Shown piece by piece: positions 1-12,900 of a DNA stretch of 64,000 bases. Origin of the DNA: Phoebastria nigripes. Lineage: Eukaryota > Chordata > Aves > Procellariiformes > Diomedeidae. A model generated the notes under the pieces. That model was not told where the DNA came from. It searched no databases and saw nothing but the letters and a program-made list of their open reading frames with translations. Positions within the stretch are counted from its first letter, which is position 1, and each line of letters opens with the position of its first letter. A program made the position numbers and the translations under genes. The stretch spans positions 1,450,773 to 1,514,772 of the forward strand of contig JAYKAV010000489.1 in NCBI GenBank assembly GCA_035582835.1. Reading direction: 5' to 3'.

Positions 1-435
1 CGTTCACTGAGGCTGCTTTTAAGACAAATTTTATCTGGGAACATCCTAAACAATCTGAAATTGAAAGCAAGCCCCAGTGGTTGTTGGAAGCTGTAGTCAG
101 CTCTCCAGGGGTGAACTACTGAGTAGAAAGATCCTGAGAGCCGCTCTTGTAACCAGAAGAGCCCCGCTAGGGATCTGGAGGAGCAGGTAGTGAGCGGGAA
201 GAAAGCGCTGTGCCCCTTCGGGGGTGCCAAGCTCCCTCCTTGGGCTTTTCAGGACACCCCAATGTTTTGGGGGGATTTTTGGCCTGGGCCTGCAGCAGAA
301 ACAGCGAGACCCGATGGCAGCCGGCGGTTCCCGCAGGCACAGCAGGACCCGTGCACAGCCGAAAAGCACAACCCCCCCCCACGAACACACAGCGTGTCCC
401 CGCCGTGCGCTCCGAGCGGCCCCGTCCCCGCGCCG
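1..435 (+). promoter_or_regulatory. BICDL1 upstream/5' UTR region and start of CpG-rich segment
   Basis: This is the segment immediately before the chosen BICDL1 start codon. The first 180 bases are AT-balanced. From about 360 the sequence becomes GC- and CpG-rich, and this continues through exon 1 to about 1150, as expected for a CpG-island promoter. No TATA box is evident and I cannot place the transcription start. Confidence 0.5.
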
Positions 436-930
436 ATGAGCGCGGTGCGCGGGCNNNNNNNNNNNNNNNNNNNNNNNNNNNNNNNNNNNNNNNNNNNNNN
501 NNNNNNNNNNNNNNNNNNNNNNNNNNNNNNNNNNNNNNNNNNNNNNNNNNNNNNNNNNNNNNNNNNNNNNNNNNNNNNNNNNNNNNNNNNNNNNNNNNNN
601 NNNNNNNNNNNNNNNNNNNNNNNNNNNNNNNNNNNNNNNNNNNNNNNNNNNNNNNNNNNNNNNNNNNNNNNNNNNNNNNNNNNNNNNNNNNNNNNNNNNG
701 CCCTGGAGCTGGCCCTGGAGGAGGAGCTGGCGCTGCTGGCCGCCGCCGGGGAGCCGCCGGAGCCGCCGCCCGCCGCCGCCGCCCGCGACCCCGAGCTGCT
801 GTCGCTGATCCGGCAGAAGGAGAAGGACCTGGTGCTGGCGGCGCGGCTCGGCAAGGCGCTGCTGGAGCGCAACCAGGACATGAGCCGCCAGTACGAGAGG
901 ATGCACAAGGAGCTCACCGACAAGCTGGAG
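436..930 (+). CDS. BICDL1: BICDL1 coding exon 1 (interrupted by assembly gap)
   Basis: The readable part, 700-930, encodes 77 residues: an acidic leucine-rich start ([12 protein letters not shown]), a Pro/Ala-rich linker, then the conserved coil [20 protein letters not shown] with the CC1 box. The donor is GAG|gtgagg at 931, phase 0. I chose the ATG at 436 because it opens with Met-Ser-Ala, like the human protein, and is in frame with 700 across the 245 N. Its Kozak context is weak (C at -3). An upstream in-frame ATG at 262 with no stop between leaves a longer N terminus possible. About 82 residues are hidden in the gap, whose true length may differ. Confidence 0.8.
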
Positions 931-3900
931 GTGAGGCCCCGCCGCCCTCCTCCCTCCCTCCCTGCCCCGGCCCGCAGCGCTCCGCAAGGGCCCCCGCTTC
1001 AGGGCCGCGGCCCCCGGGAGCCCCGCGGTCTTTCCCCGCGGAAAGCGGCCCCTTCCCCGCCAAATCCCGGGGCGGCAGGCAGGCACGGGCCCTGCCGGGC
1101 AGCCCACAGAACTCCCTGTGGCCGTGATGGGGAAGAAGGGGTCTAAGAAAACCCTCTTAGGCCTGGGGGAGGCAAATCTGCTGTTCTTCCCCTCCCCGGC
1201 TGCGAGCTGGTGTATGGGCCTGGGGATGGGCTGCAGCACCTTGCTTCGAGAGGTTCCTGTGGGTGTTGTTTTACCCCAGGACCCAGGTATCACCTGGGCA
1301 GGAGACGTGCGCTGTGCTTGGCTCGTCACAGAAATGCCTCGGAAGTTAAATTTACACAGCAGGTACTGAGCTACAGAGCATATGTAACCCTTATGCTTAA
1401 GCTGTTGCAGCTAAGGCATTAGGCATGGCAGGAGATAAGCCCTAATGATACGTCTCTGTTAGCTGGTTGCTCTGAAAAATACCTACAGGTATCTGGAGAG
1501 AGCTGTTTGCCAGGAACTCAGTGGATTGAACTATTTATTGATTTTTAAGGATGAAATAGAGCTATTACAAAGAAAAAGACTTGTGCAGGCAGCTTCTTTT
1601 GCAACAACTCTCTTGCACAACTATGTAAGAGAGCCACTATTACCCCCACTCTTTTTCTCAGAGATACTCTTGAAATTTTAATTCTCCCAGCAAGTAATAC
1701 TGCTTAGAAAGCTGAGAAAAAGCGTCTCTCACCTTTCTGGACAGAGTTTGAACAGTGCTGGAATAACATTCAAATTTCAAGTCACAGCCCTAGACCAGTT
1801 CTTTCTGCACAGTCCTGCATATTCCTGTGTTCCTTCTTCACGGACTTACATCTCGCAAGTTCAAGAGGATTTGTGAAATTACTGTATGGCCTTTGTTCCA
1901 ACAAAATTCCTCTCTATTATTAAACTTAGCACTTTAGCTGATCCCTTCCTCTTTGCAGGGAAACCTCTCTGCATTTACTATTCTGGTAGAAACAATAGTG
2001 AAGGTGACATTTGCTCAAATTGTTGTTTAGTGGCACTATTTATCAGATTAGAATTTCCCAGAGCATTAAGATTTGCCAGAGTGAATGTTTTCAGGTTGAT
2101 CTTTAAGCAAGAACAGACGTATGTGGCATTGTGCTGACATGGTTTTCCTGATGAATTGGAGTAGAAGTTTTCCTACCGTTAAAGGAAAAATGCACAAGTT
2201 TAGGTACTCGATGAGCTGCCTGTTAGGGAGTTAGGGAGTCTCAAATACCACTCGCTGTTTGCAAAATGTAAAGATGAAAAGGAGAGGGGAAAAACTATGA
2301 CTTTATAGTACTTTAAATAACATCCCCCAAATGTTCACCTCCGCTCTTATGGGCCCATTTCAGAAGGTGAATGAAGGGATGGTAAATGCAGCCAATTGTT
2401 TACAACTTTTCATCCCATTCCTATCGCTCTAACTTTCCAGTGGAATAACAGATTCCTGCTTTTCAGGCTACCCCTCTGATCGGAGTTAGTGTTATCTACT
2501 TAAGGGTCAGATTTTTTCCACTGGGTTTGGCAGATCTAAGATGATGCTACTTCACACAAAAAATCAAACTTGAACATTAATCTTCTACAACACAAGCCTG
2601 GTAATCCTAGCCTCTGCAGTTAAATGTTGGCCTCCTCCTGTTGCCACTGAAGTGAACAAAATTTCACAGTAAGCTTTTCAGTTTCAGAGGAGCAGGGAGG
2701 AAGGATACACATCTGTTACCTCCTTCCCTATGCTGAGAACATTCTGATGATGACCAGAAGCAAAGTCTCAGATGAGATCCTTGGTGACAATTGCACCTGA
2801 TATAGTAATGTTTAAGTAGCATTTAGGAGGAGAGATTTTCTCCCAGCTAACCATTCAAAGGTTACAAGAGCTCAGTGAAGCCTCTCCATTTCCCAACAGC
2901 CAATATGCTGGCCTGCTTCTCTGGTGCTTTGCCTCAAGACTAAATATGTTCTAGTTTTGTGGGTTCATTACTGAAGTGCAGCATTCCTACCATAGACCTA
3001 CTCTGGCAACTCTTTCACTTCACAGCCTGAATTCAAATTCATTTCTAATCATGGAATTGAAGTCCTGTAATAAATTCTGATATGTGATCCTAGTCAGTTT
3101 TATCCTCTGTAAGGGATTAAAACAGCTAATACCTCTGTTCCTCTGACATGGAGAAGCTTGCCGTGTCCAAGCATTTTACAGTATGAACCCTCTTTATCAG
3201 CTGGGAAACTCACCCTTGCTCTCATCTCTTTAAATGAGGACCAGCCCAGCTCAGTTANGTTGAAGAGAAGCTGTTTTCAGAAGAAAACATCTTCTAGAAA
3301 GCAGTTCTGTGTAAAAATCAGTGAGCAGCTGGTAGATGGAGAGACACGGGGAAAACAAGAAACTCCCCTACTGAGGACAGCAGTTTGCCCTGTCATCACT
3401 ACATGAAAAAAAACCCTATCTAGATCTGCAGCCATGCAGGTGCTGGGGTGAGGGCAGGTGAGAGGAGATGGCTGCTGGGAGAGGAAGAGGCAGGAGGAAT
3501 CAGTCAGCATGTCCAGTCTGGTTTATCCTCCCTCTTTGCAACAGGCCCTCTGTGCCCCACTGCACTGTTCTGGTTTCTCCATCACAACAGAATAAACTTA
3601 ATATTCTTAGCCTCCCTCTAACTGCAGCCTGTGTGATGGCTGTTTATTGGAGCTGTATGTAGTGTGGATTTTCTTTTGCAGTAAAGGACTGAAGTGGTTT
3701 TTAAATGATTGACCAGGCTTATCGGTGGCTTCTAAATCACATTTGAGTACGTCTGGGGAACTTCGGCTGCAGTGCTGCTCCTCAGCAGGCTGAAGTTTCA
3801 TCTTCCATTTAGAGAAGGCCCTGGATCTTTCTGAACGTTGCCTAGCAGTGAAGGAGACAGAGCTATAAAAGACAGCATTTTCAGTGTGCCGCTAAAAGTG

Positions 3901-6900
3901 AAATTGTGGCTGCTCCAGCCACGCTTAGGCTACAAACAAGATTTCTTTGCAATGGTTGTCATGGGCCTGGTGCTGGGATCTCATGCCTACCTATTGCATT
4001 AAAAATAATTATAATAATACTTAGTGCTCTTATTTGCAAGGGGTGCTCACTCTTTTAGTGTCTGAAACACAGGGAAATACTTTCACTTTGGGCCAGTGTT
4101 TTTAATCAGCCTTCCCTCACATTTGAGGTTTTTCCAGAAAGTCCTGAATTTGCAGAAAGATTTGGAAGGGCACAAGCAGGGTGCTGCTACACTGTGCTGG
4201 AAGGAGCATAGGAAAGGATTTGGAGATAAGGTCGAGAAAGAGAAAACATGGCATCTTCTGCAGAGCAAGAGGTGGAAGATTAGTGATAACACAGGCCAGA
4301 GGGCTGTGGGAGAAGTGGAGAGCTTTGACATTCAGACCTGCTCGGGAAGGTGGCAGAGACCCTGCAAGGGAGGCTGTGTGTCATCAGCAGTAGGCACCCA
4401 GGGGAAACAGCCACCTCACAGCCTGTGTTTCTAACAAGCAATAAAAAGCCACTTCACATAAATGCAGTGCAATTTTCTTTTCCTCCTAGCAGGTTTATTT
4501 TCCCCTCCTATCATAAGTGCCATGGGGATTGCTCACTGGGGGATGATACCCTGGGAAAAATGGGCGAGTGCTGCCAGTGCTGGGCCCAGTGTGTTTCTAT
4601 TCTTTGCTAAGACACATTCCTGAAAGGCTGGTGAATCCAACAGAGAGTAGCAGCAGGTTATTCTGGGGGACAGAAGACAACCAACAAGGAGAGGGCTCCT
4701 GCTCTTCAGGTTTCCCTGCTAATCTTGGGACATGCCCATGTCCCCAGTCTGTGACTGTTCTGCAAGTATGCGCATGGCTTCGGTCACCAGGGGAAATTCA
4801 AGCTGAGTTTCAGAGCTGGGATTCTTTCAAACGGGCATGACATAAATCTGTTTTGACCTGATTTGCAGCTCTGTTTCAGTCAAGCCCTCATTTAACTGAG
4901 CCTGTAAAACATGCAAAAGTTCCACCAGATTCATGCTGTCCCTCGTTTTCCAGCCAGTCCTAAGCAGAGCAGAGTCTCCAGAACTGAGAGTGGTTTCTAA
5001 AAAACCTGCAGCTGAGAACATGCATGTTCGTAATGTCTATAGAAACGACTTCATTGCATCCATTGCCATTCCAGAGTGGACTGCATCAAACAACAGAGTT
5101 ACTGTGAACTATCAAACTACCAGACAACTAATTAGGTCAGGAATAGAAGGAGCAAATGGAGAGATGATTGAACTGTTGTTCATAAGACCCATATGACAAG
5201 AAAGATGCCTCATCTAGATTCCTCATCAGCAGTAAGGATACAGTTTGTGTAGTTTTGACTATAAAGGCAATTTTTAAAAGAATTATGCCACTGCCCACTG
5301 AAATATGGCTTTGGAGTTAAGCTAGGCTCTGCCAAATCAATTGGCCTGCCTGACCTATATATTCCGCCTATTGACATGCAGCCTGCTTTACTCTTTTGGC
5401 AGTTGTTTCAGTAAAAATTCAATGTGCTGATCTCCAGAGGCCAAGGACAGGCCAATTGCTGGAAATGGAAAGCAAGTTTAGTGCCAGTGACCTGCCCTGA
5501 CACGGGATTGCCACCTCCATGGCATTGTCATGCTCTAGTACCACTCTCTTTCCTGCACAAAAGGTTTCAGCCCTAAGCATAGAGGAGGAAAAGGAGGTAG
5601 CATTCACTTTTTTCCTCCCTTCCTAACCTCTTCTCCCCCCTGTTATCTAGCACCTAGAACAAGAGAAACACGAACTAAGGAGGCGATTTGAGAACAGAGA
5701 AGGAGAATGGGAAGGAAGGGTGTCTGAACTGGAAAGTGACGTGAAGCAGCTGCAGGACGAGCTGGAGAGGCAGCAGGTTCACCTGCGCGAAGCTGACCGC
5801 GAGAAGACACGGGCCGTCCAGGAACTCTCCGAACAGAACCAAAGACTCCTGGACCAGCTCAGCAGGGTGAGTCACTGCGGCACGGTGAGGACAGGCACCC
5901 AGCCACCTTGGTCACAGTAAAGACTCGCAGCTCTGCTATAAACCACCTTTCAGGCAAATGAGCGGGAAAGCTTCCTCTTTAAGGAAAAAAAAACAGTTCT
6001 GCATCTGGCCAGATTACATGGGTGTCCCTATAAAACATGCTGCCTTTAAACTGAATTTTACACCTTTAAAGGAGTGCTGCATTTTATTGGCAAAACGGTT
6101 ATGTTTCTAGGTTGAGTGGTCATTTACTGCATAGATGTCTCTCTCAGCTGTTTCCGTATCTAAAACTGATTTAGAAAATCTGTTTCTAATTTACAAATAG
6201 GCTGAACAAATGTAGCACACAAGAAAAAGGCTCATCTGTGACAGTGAGGTGAAAGGCTTTTTGCTGGTCTCCCTTTTTTGACATACATTAGCTATAATGT
6301 TGTAGAATTGAACATACCATGTCATTCTAAGATGGTGTGTCCCTGCAGATAACTTTGCCATGGTTAGATGTGTGAGAACCTACTGAAATTCCTTGGAATG
6401 GCATGTTTCAGCAAAGAGCTTAACTTGCCTGAAATGAAAGAGTATTTATAGTAAGGCTGCTACAAATCAGCCTAATTGACTGAGTACTTACAGCATGGGT
6501 TTCCTTCTGACAGCAAAAGACTTAACAGTTTCTGCCTCCTCCCCCAGAACTTAACCTGTCTTCTAGAATTAAGAACCTTGGTTTTTTCTCCCCACTGGAC
6601 AGTTAGTACAAACCTAATTTTAATGCTTGAGAACACAGTTACTCCAGCAGATGAAAGCATTTTCTTCTCACCAGTTGCTTATCCCCAAACTAGCACAGAA
6701 CAAAAACACACACCACAGACTCGTGCTGAAGAGGCCCATCTAATGTTGTAAGAGCACATTTCGGCCTAGATTCTGTCAGAGGTGAGTCTCTGGGGCTGAC
6801 ACAGGGATTGCCTAAGGGAGGGTTGAAACCTCAATCACAACTCTAGGACCGGAAGACTCTGAAATGGGCCAAGTGTACAGGTCTCTTCACTTGTCTTCCT

Positions 6901-9900
6901 TCGATCTGGATATGCAGTTTTCCTGTGCTTCTGGAGGTGAGAAGAGCAGGTCTTGGGTATAACACTCTGTACTGGCACTTGAGAAAATCATTCCTCATTC
7001 TGCTATAGATTTTCTTGTCAAGTACTAAAAAAGCCACTTAGTCTGTGGATTTGGTTTTTAACTGGCTTAAAAAAAAAAAAACACCACCACACAAAAACCC
7101 ACACCAAACAACCAACTTCCTTAACTCAGGAACACTGCTAAGTTTATCCGTGTTTTTAAAGCAATATCTCCCAAGGGTAGCAGATGAGCTAGTGAAGACC
7201 TTTCACCTCTTCTCTGGACAGAGCATATTTCACAGAAAACATGGATGAGAGATTCCACCCAAGCCCTTGCAGACCTCCTGTGTTGTGTCAGGTTTCTTAT
7301 CCAGGGCTGAGAACTTGGCTCCCATCAGACTTGGTGACCCTCAGTGATTTTCTGTCTATGCATGATTTCCATCACTGGCTGGGAAATGTAAGATTTGTTA
7401 TGGTCCCAGCACAAGCACAAACTGAAAGACCAGTCTAGAAGACAGGAGAGGAAAACCAGACAGCTTGCTTTGGGCTTTAAACCACATGGGATTACCTTCA
7501 CGTGACACTCGTGCTACAGGAGCCTCTTGCAGCCCAGATGCTCAGAGAGCTGCTCAGCTAAGCCTTCTGCAAAGGAACCACCAAGTTAGATCTACCAGCA
7601 TGCAACGTCCAAGTATGGGTTTTGTTCCCTTAACTCCCTATTACTGCCAGAAATAGTCTTCATCCACCCACTTCAGAACTGCTATATCCTGGGAAAAAGT
7701 TGAGTCTTGGTGCTACCCTCACTGCTCCAGCCCAGCCCTGCTCCCAGCTTGGAGAAGAGGACTGTTGTTCTCCAACGCAGACGAGGCAGGCTGATAGAGA
7801 CAGCTTACGCTTGCCGAGGCACAAGTCAATGCTCATTGAGTTTGTAACCTGGCCAAAACTTGCTAGTAACTCAAATATAGCAATGGATATAGCAAGGGTG
7901 TAAACAATCTTCCTAGAGTTATGAGAATCTGGGCAAATTGAAACAGAGTTGGAAATGGTCTGTTGTCATTCACCCCGGGCTTTGGTTGAGGCTTTTTAAA
8001 ATCTCAGCATTATATTAGCACTTGATTACTGGGTGCTTAGTATTCCGCGTTTGCTGCTCCATAATGCAATTGCAGTCTTATTTGTCTGGTCTCTTATTCT
8101 GAAGAGGTTATGCATGTAATCCCTGAGGCAGTGGTAGTGCTTAAACCCTGCACCCACATAGTTCTGGCTCCTGTTACTACGTAGGCTTTCAATAAATGAA
8201 AAGGACAAATACAGCTGCATGGATGTGCTTGCCTACAGCTGTATTGCCATAGGCTGGAGTCTTGCAAGGGATCATGAACTGAGCACTGGGAGAGGAAAAA
8301 CCCTACAAAGAAGTGCTGTTACAGCTTCTGTGAACTTTGAGGTGTTGCTGGCATCCTCCTTGCGTTCCTGGTTCTGCATTTTGCACCTGCATTTTGTGTC
8401 ACAGTGGGTTGTTTGGGAGGAAAGGGTTATGAGAAGTCTGTGATAAGGCAATGAAAGCCTTATTCAGAGCCTCAACTCTGCCCCGTCCGACACTGTATAC
8501 CCTACTAAAGGCTTCACTCACAGGACATAAAGAAAGGGTGTGCTCTGGTACAGGTCATTCTACACTAGTAGGTACTAGCTCTTTAAATTTTAATTTCTAC
8601 AGTTTTTAGCAATTAACACCTCGTGGCCCAATTTCACAATACTTGAGCATCTGTCTCCTGGGGAGGGTATTCCCTTGGCACTAGGCTGTATATGTCAAGT
8701 GACAGTCTCAGCCTCACGAGCTACCAGCCCCCATGGTCCTGCTTGATCCTTCCGGGGTCCCTGGGCTTCAGCCCCTTTTACCTCAAAGCAGGGCAGCATC
8801 CACCATCTCCTTCATCCTACCCCTCCTCCTTCCTGCTGCTATGATATTCTTTCAGCAACTAATTAAGCTTTAGGAAATTTTTTTAACCCTGCCTTCTCCA
8901 GAGAGGAAAGGCCAGCGCATACTTTTTTCCAGTCGAAATCTGGCACAAATGCTAACCAACCAAGCATACGGTCCCACACACCCACACGAGGATAGCAAAG
9001 GGACCTGGAAAGCTCTGTTTTGAAATTAAAGCATGGGATTGAAAAAATCCATCCTCAATTCTGACAAAGACTGATAAGGAAAACTCAAGGATGGGGATTT
9101 TAAGTCTGTTCCAGTCTCTAAAAATGGGGATAACAGTCTTACCTCAGAGTCACCAAGAGGCTAAAATAAGGTCCATAAAATGATTTGAGGTCTTCAGATG
9201 AGATGATATAGGAGAACTTTACATATTTAATAATAGTAAGTAGGGTATAAGAAACTTTGCCTCCTCCTGAAATACAGCCTTTTGTGTGGTTCTCTGCTTT
9301 TAGCAGAACAGAGGTACTGCCTGGGGTTATAGCAGTATTAAACCATGGGGAAATTAGGTGGGCTGGACTGGGAGCTCATAGTGAAAGATGTGAAAGCCCT
9401 GAGGAGAAGGACTTGGGGGTGTTGGTTGATGAGAAGCTCAACATGACCCAGCAATGTGCGCTTGCAGCCCAGAAAGCCAACCATATCCTGGGCTGCATCA
9501 AAATAAGTGTGGCCAGCAGGTCGAGGGAGGTGATTCTCCCCCTCTACTCTGCTCTCGTGAGACCCCACCTGGAGTCCTGCATTCAGCTCTGGGGCCCCCA
9601 ACATAAGAAGGACATGGACCTGTTGGAGCAAGTCCAGAGGAGGGCCACAAAAATGCTCAGAGGGCTGGAGCACCTCTCCTATGAAGACAGGCTGAGAGAG
9701 TTGGGGTTGTTCAGCCTGGAGAAGAGAAGGCTCCGGGTAGACCTTATAGCAGCCTTCTAGTACCTGAAGGGGGGCTACCAGAAAGCTGGAGAGGGACTTT
9801 TTACAAGGGCATGTAGTGATAGGCCAAGGGGTAATGGCTTTAAACTGAAAGAGGCTAGATTTAGATTAGATATAAGGAAGAAATTCTTCACTATGAGGGT

Positions 9901-12900
9901 GGTGAGGCACTGGAACAGGTTGCCCAGAGAAGTTGTGGATGCCCCATCCCTGGAAGTGTTCAAGGCCAGGTTGGATGGGGCTTTGAACAACCTGGTCTAG
10001 TGGAAGGTGTCCCTGCCTGTGGCAGGGGGGTTGGAACTAGATGGTCTTTAAGGTCCCTTCCAACCCAAACCATTCTATGGTTCTATGATTCAGATGCTAA
10101 AGATCAAGTTTAAGATCTCCACAGTAACCTTATTTTTTAATTTGCTAAGTGATGATTAAAATCCCTTCTGCATATTGATTCGATTTCCCTCCCCCTGCCT
10201 CAGCACACCAAAGCATGTAGTAACTCTCAGCAGTGTATCCACACCAAGCTAAACGCCGATTTTACCTAGGAGAATTGCAGAGCACATTAGGAGCAGTATG
10301 CCCAGGTACATACCACTCACCATAAATGCTTAAAGATAAAATATAGGAATCAAAGTACAGTTTTACTGAGAAAGTCGAGGCTTGGGAATTATTACGTGTT
10401 CTGTTTCCAGCTCCTTCAGTCTCTCCCATCTGTTTCAGTTCCCCATTTGGAAAAAAAAAAAATCCTATGCTTTCTGTCCGTTTAAGTTATAAAATTCAGG
10501 GGGAATGGGTATAGGGAAAGCTCTCCTCTTACATGTGCCCACAGCACCTAACACAGCAAGAGTCCTGTCCCCACCTTTGGGCTTCTAGGAGCTACTAATG
10601 CAAATAATAACAACAAGCAGCCCTCTTCCTATAATGAGACAACATATTACTACTTTGTCAGGAAGTGAATGAAAAAAGACTTTCACACTGTTTCTAAGTG
10701 GCTTCACCAGATGGCTTTCCCACACATTTCCTGCTACCAAGCTCTGGGCTCCTGTAGCTGTTCACTGCGTGTAGCTTGGGCGAGGATGTATCCTTCCCAG
10801 TTCAGTTGGGCTTCTTTTATGGTACATAGAGCATAAGGAAGTAATTTCACGATGTCAAGCTCAGGTAGTTTTTGCAATGAAAATCTGTTTTCAGTGGCAG
10901 GAAGAAGCGTGTCATCTTGCACCGCTGAAATAGCTCTTTGTGTTTAGAGAGGAACGCTCGGCTGCCACGGCATCCCTCAGAGGGGCCCTCAATCACCAAG
11001 TTCTTATATTCGCTCAGCATCTAGTGCCAACATACTGCTACAAAGAATGAGGTGTTTCAGTCAATCCCTCTGGTACAGCAAGAAAATGATCAGCCAGCCC
11101 ACAAGTCTCCAAAGGAGGTTTTATTTGCTAGCCACAAAACCTTCCTTTCAGTAATATTTCAGTTGAAGGAGTTTTGTTTCTAACTTTGCGCTGTAACATG
11201 CAGCATAGCTTCAGAGAACTGGCAGGCGCTGCCTGGCTTTGATTTGAGAGAAACATGTTTTTATTCAAGAATGAGCTGACCATATTATATTCGCCTTTCC
11301 AAATCACTTTTACTTTAAATACATCCTTTTTGTGGTCAACAACATACTTANAAGAGAGGCAGCTCTGTTGTCAATTATTGATTTGAAGAGCTTTTTCTGA
11401 ATGGTTGTTTGTTGGGTCTATCAGCATAGGAACAACGATAGTTTTAAGAAAACCAGACTAATCATTGAAAAAAGTTACTGGAACAAGCGTGCTGGGCAAG
11501 ATTCACTGCTTTTGCCATGCCAGAGATCTGTAGCCATTACACTATGAGCTAGCTTGTCTTTAATTCCTTATTTTATCTGTACAGATGGTTAATACAAGCC
11601 TCCTTATGTTTCTTGTTTATTAAGTTGTCTCCAATAGCCCAGCAGGCTATATTGGGAAACTCCATGCTTAGCACAGAGGCAAGTAAGTCAGGCTGAATTT
11701 AAGTACTGCTTCAGGGTTTTTATTTTTAAACAGAAGAGGATCCTGAGTTGACCTAGGCCCAAGAAGAGTGGCTTTGACTAGCCCCACATTTCAAGGTGCA
11801 GATCAGTCACTACACTGAATTCTCTTTCATTAAAAGTCCCTAGTTTTTGCTGTGGCTCAGTGTTTACTGGGCCTATTCAGTAAGGAGTAGCTTACTGTAA
11901 GGAACTCCATACCGAGCTACTCAATAGCACATGGAGTCCTGCATGGCAAATCTTGATCTGCATCACCTCTGAGAAGTCCAAATTCAATAGAGGGGGGAGA
12001 TTGCACAAGAAAAGGCAGCATCCCTGCCTGTTGAAGGGGCTGAAGTACCTGCATTTCATGGCAGCTTAAGTAGGGCTGCTCAACTCCTTGGGGTAGTCAG
12101 ACAGCCCTTCTGGCGTTGCTTTGTGCGTGGCATAAGGCACNCTTATGTTACACGTGGTGGGGCGAGAGGAAAGCAGATACCAGCATAAGACAGAGCCAAA
12201 CACCGAAGCCAACAAACCTCCCACTAACCACATCAAGCACACTCCAGCTCCCTGCTCCTCTGGAGCATCAGCAGACCCCAGTGCTACGTAACCAGATCCC
12301 CGATCACCCAGTGAATACTGATTAGTGCACAGGCAGGAAAGGCTCCTTCTCACCAGCTACTTCTCCCCTAACAGAGAGCACTTGTTAATAATTCAGCTTC
12401 ATGCCACATCAGGACTGGAGCGCTGAGACTTTCTATGCTAAAGCTGTAAATATAGGACGTGACTGCAGCTGCGTGTTCTCGCCTGCAAAGTCCTTCAACG
12501 AAATGATTCAGTGCCCTAGAAGGTAATGAAGAAACATCTTGAGGTCACTGCTGAGTGGCACTCACCCACCATCCATCTGGGGGAAGGGAGACAGGCAGGA
12601 ATAAAGGCTCAACCCTCTGCTGAGAGTCTGGCCAAGCTTGCAGCACCTGTTAACCCCATTTTAGGGCACCCAGAGCTTCAGGAGCCAACTGGAACAGGGC
12701 CATCCAGACATCAAGACATAAATGCAGCAAACGCCAAAGAAGTAATTTCAGCAAAGCTGAGGGGAGGCACCCCTACAGAGTTTGCCCAAAGATTTTGCAC
12801 CCACCCATTTCATACAAGATTTTTAGCCTTGTATCCTTTGGTTTAAGTACTGGTGAGCACTGGGGGAATGGGCAGAAAGCTGTACACAGAATAAAACAGG

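Noticed and set aside
97..1329. Long minus-strand open frame of 410 codons across the 5' end
   Set aside because: It is carried by the N gap and GC-rich antisense of BICDL1 exon 1; low-complexity Arg/Pro/Leu composition, no recognisable domain.
4933..5196. 87-codon + strand open frame with protein-like composition
   Set aside because: I recognise no family, it has no clear splice sites in the BICDL1 frame, and length is within chance for a 64-kb window.
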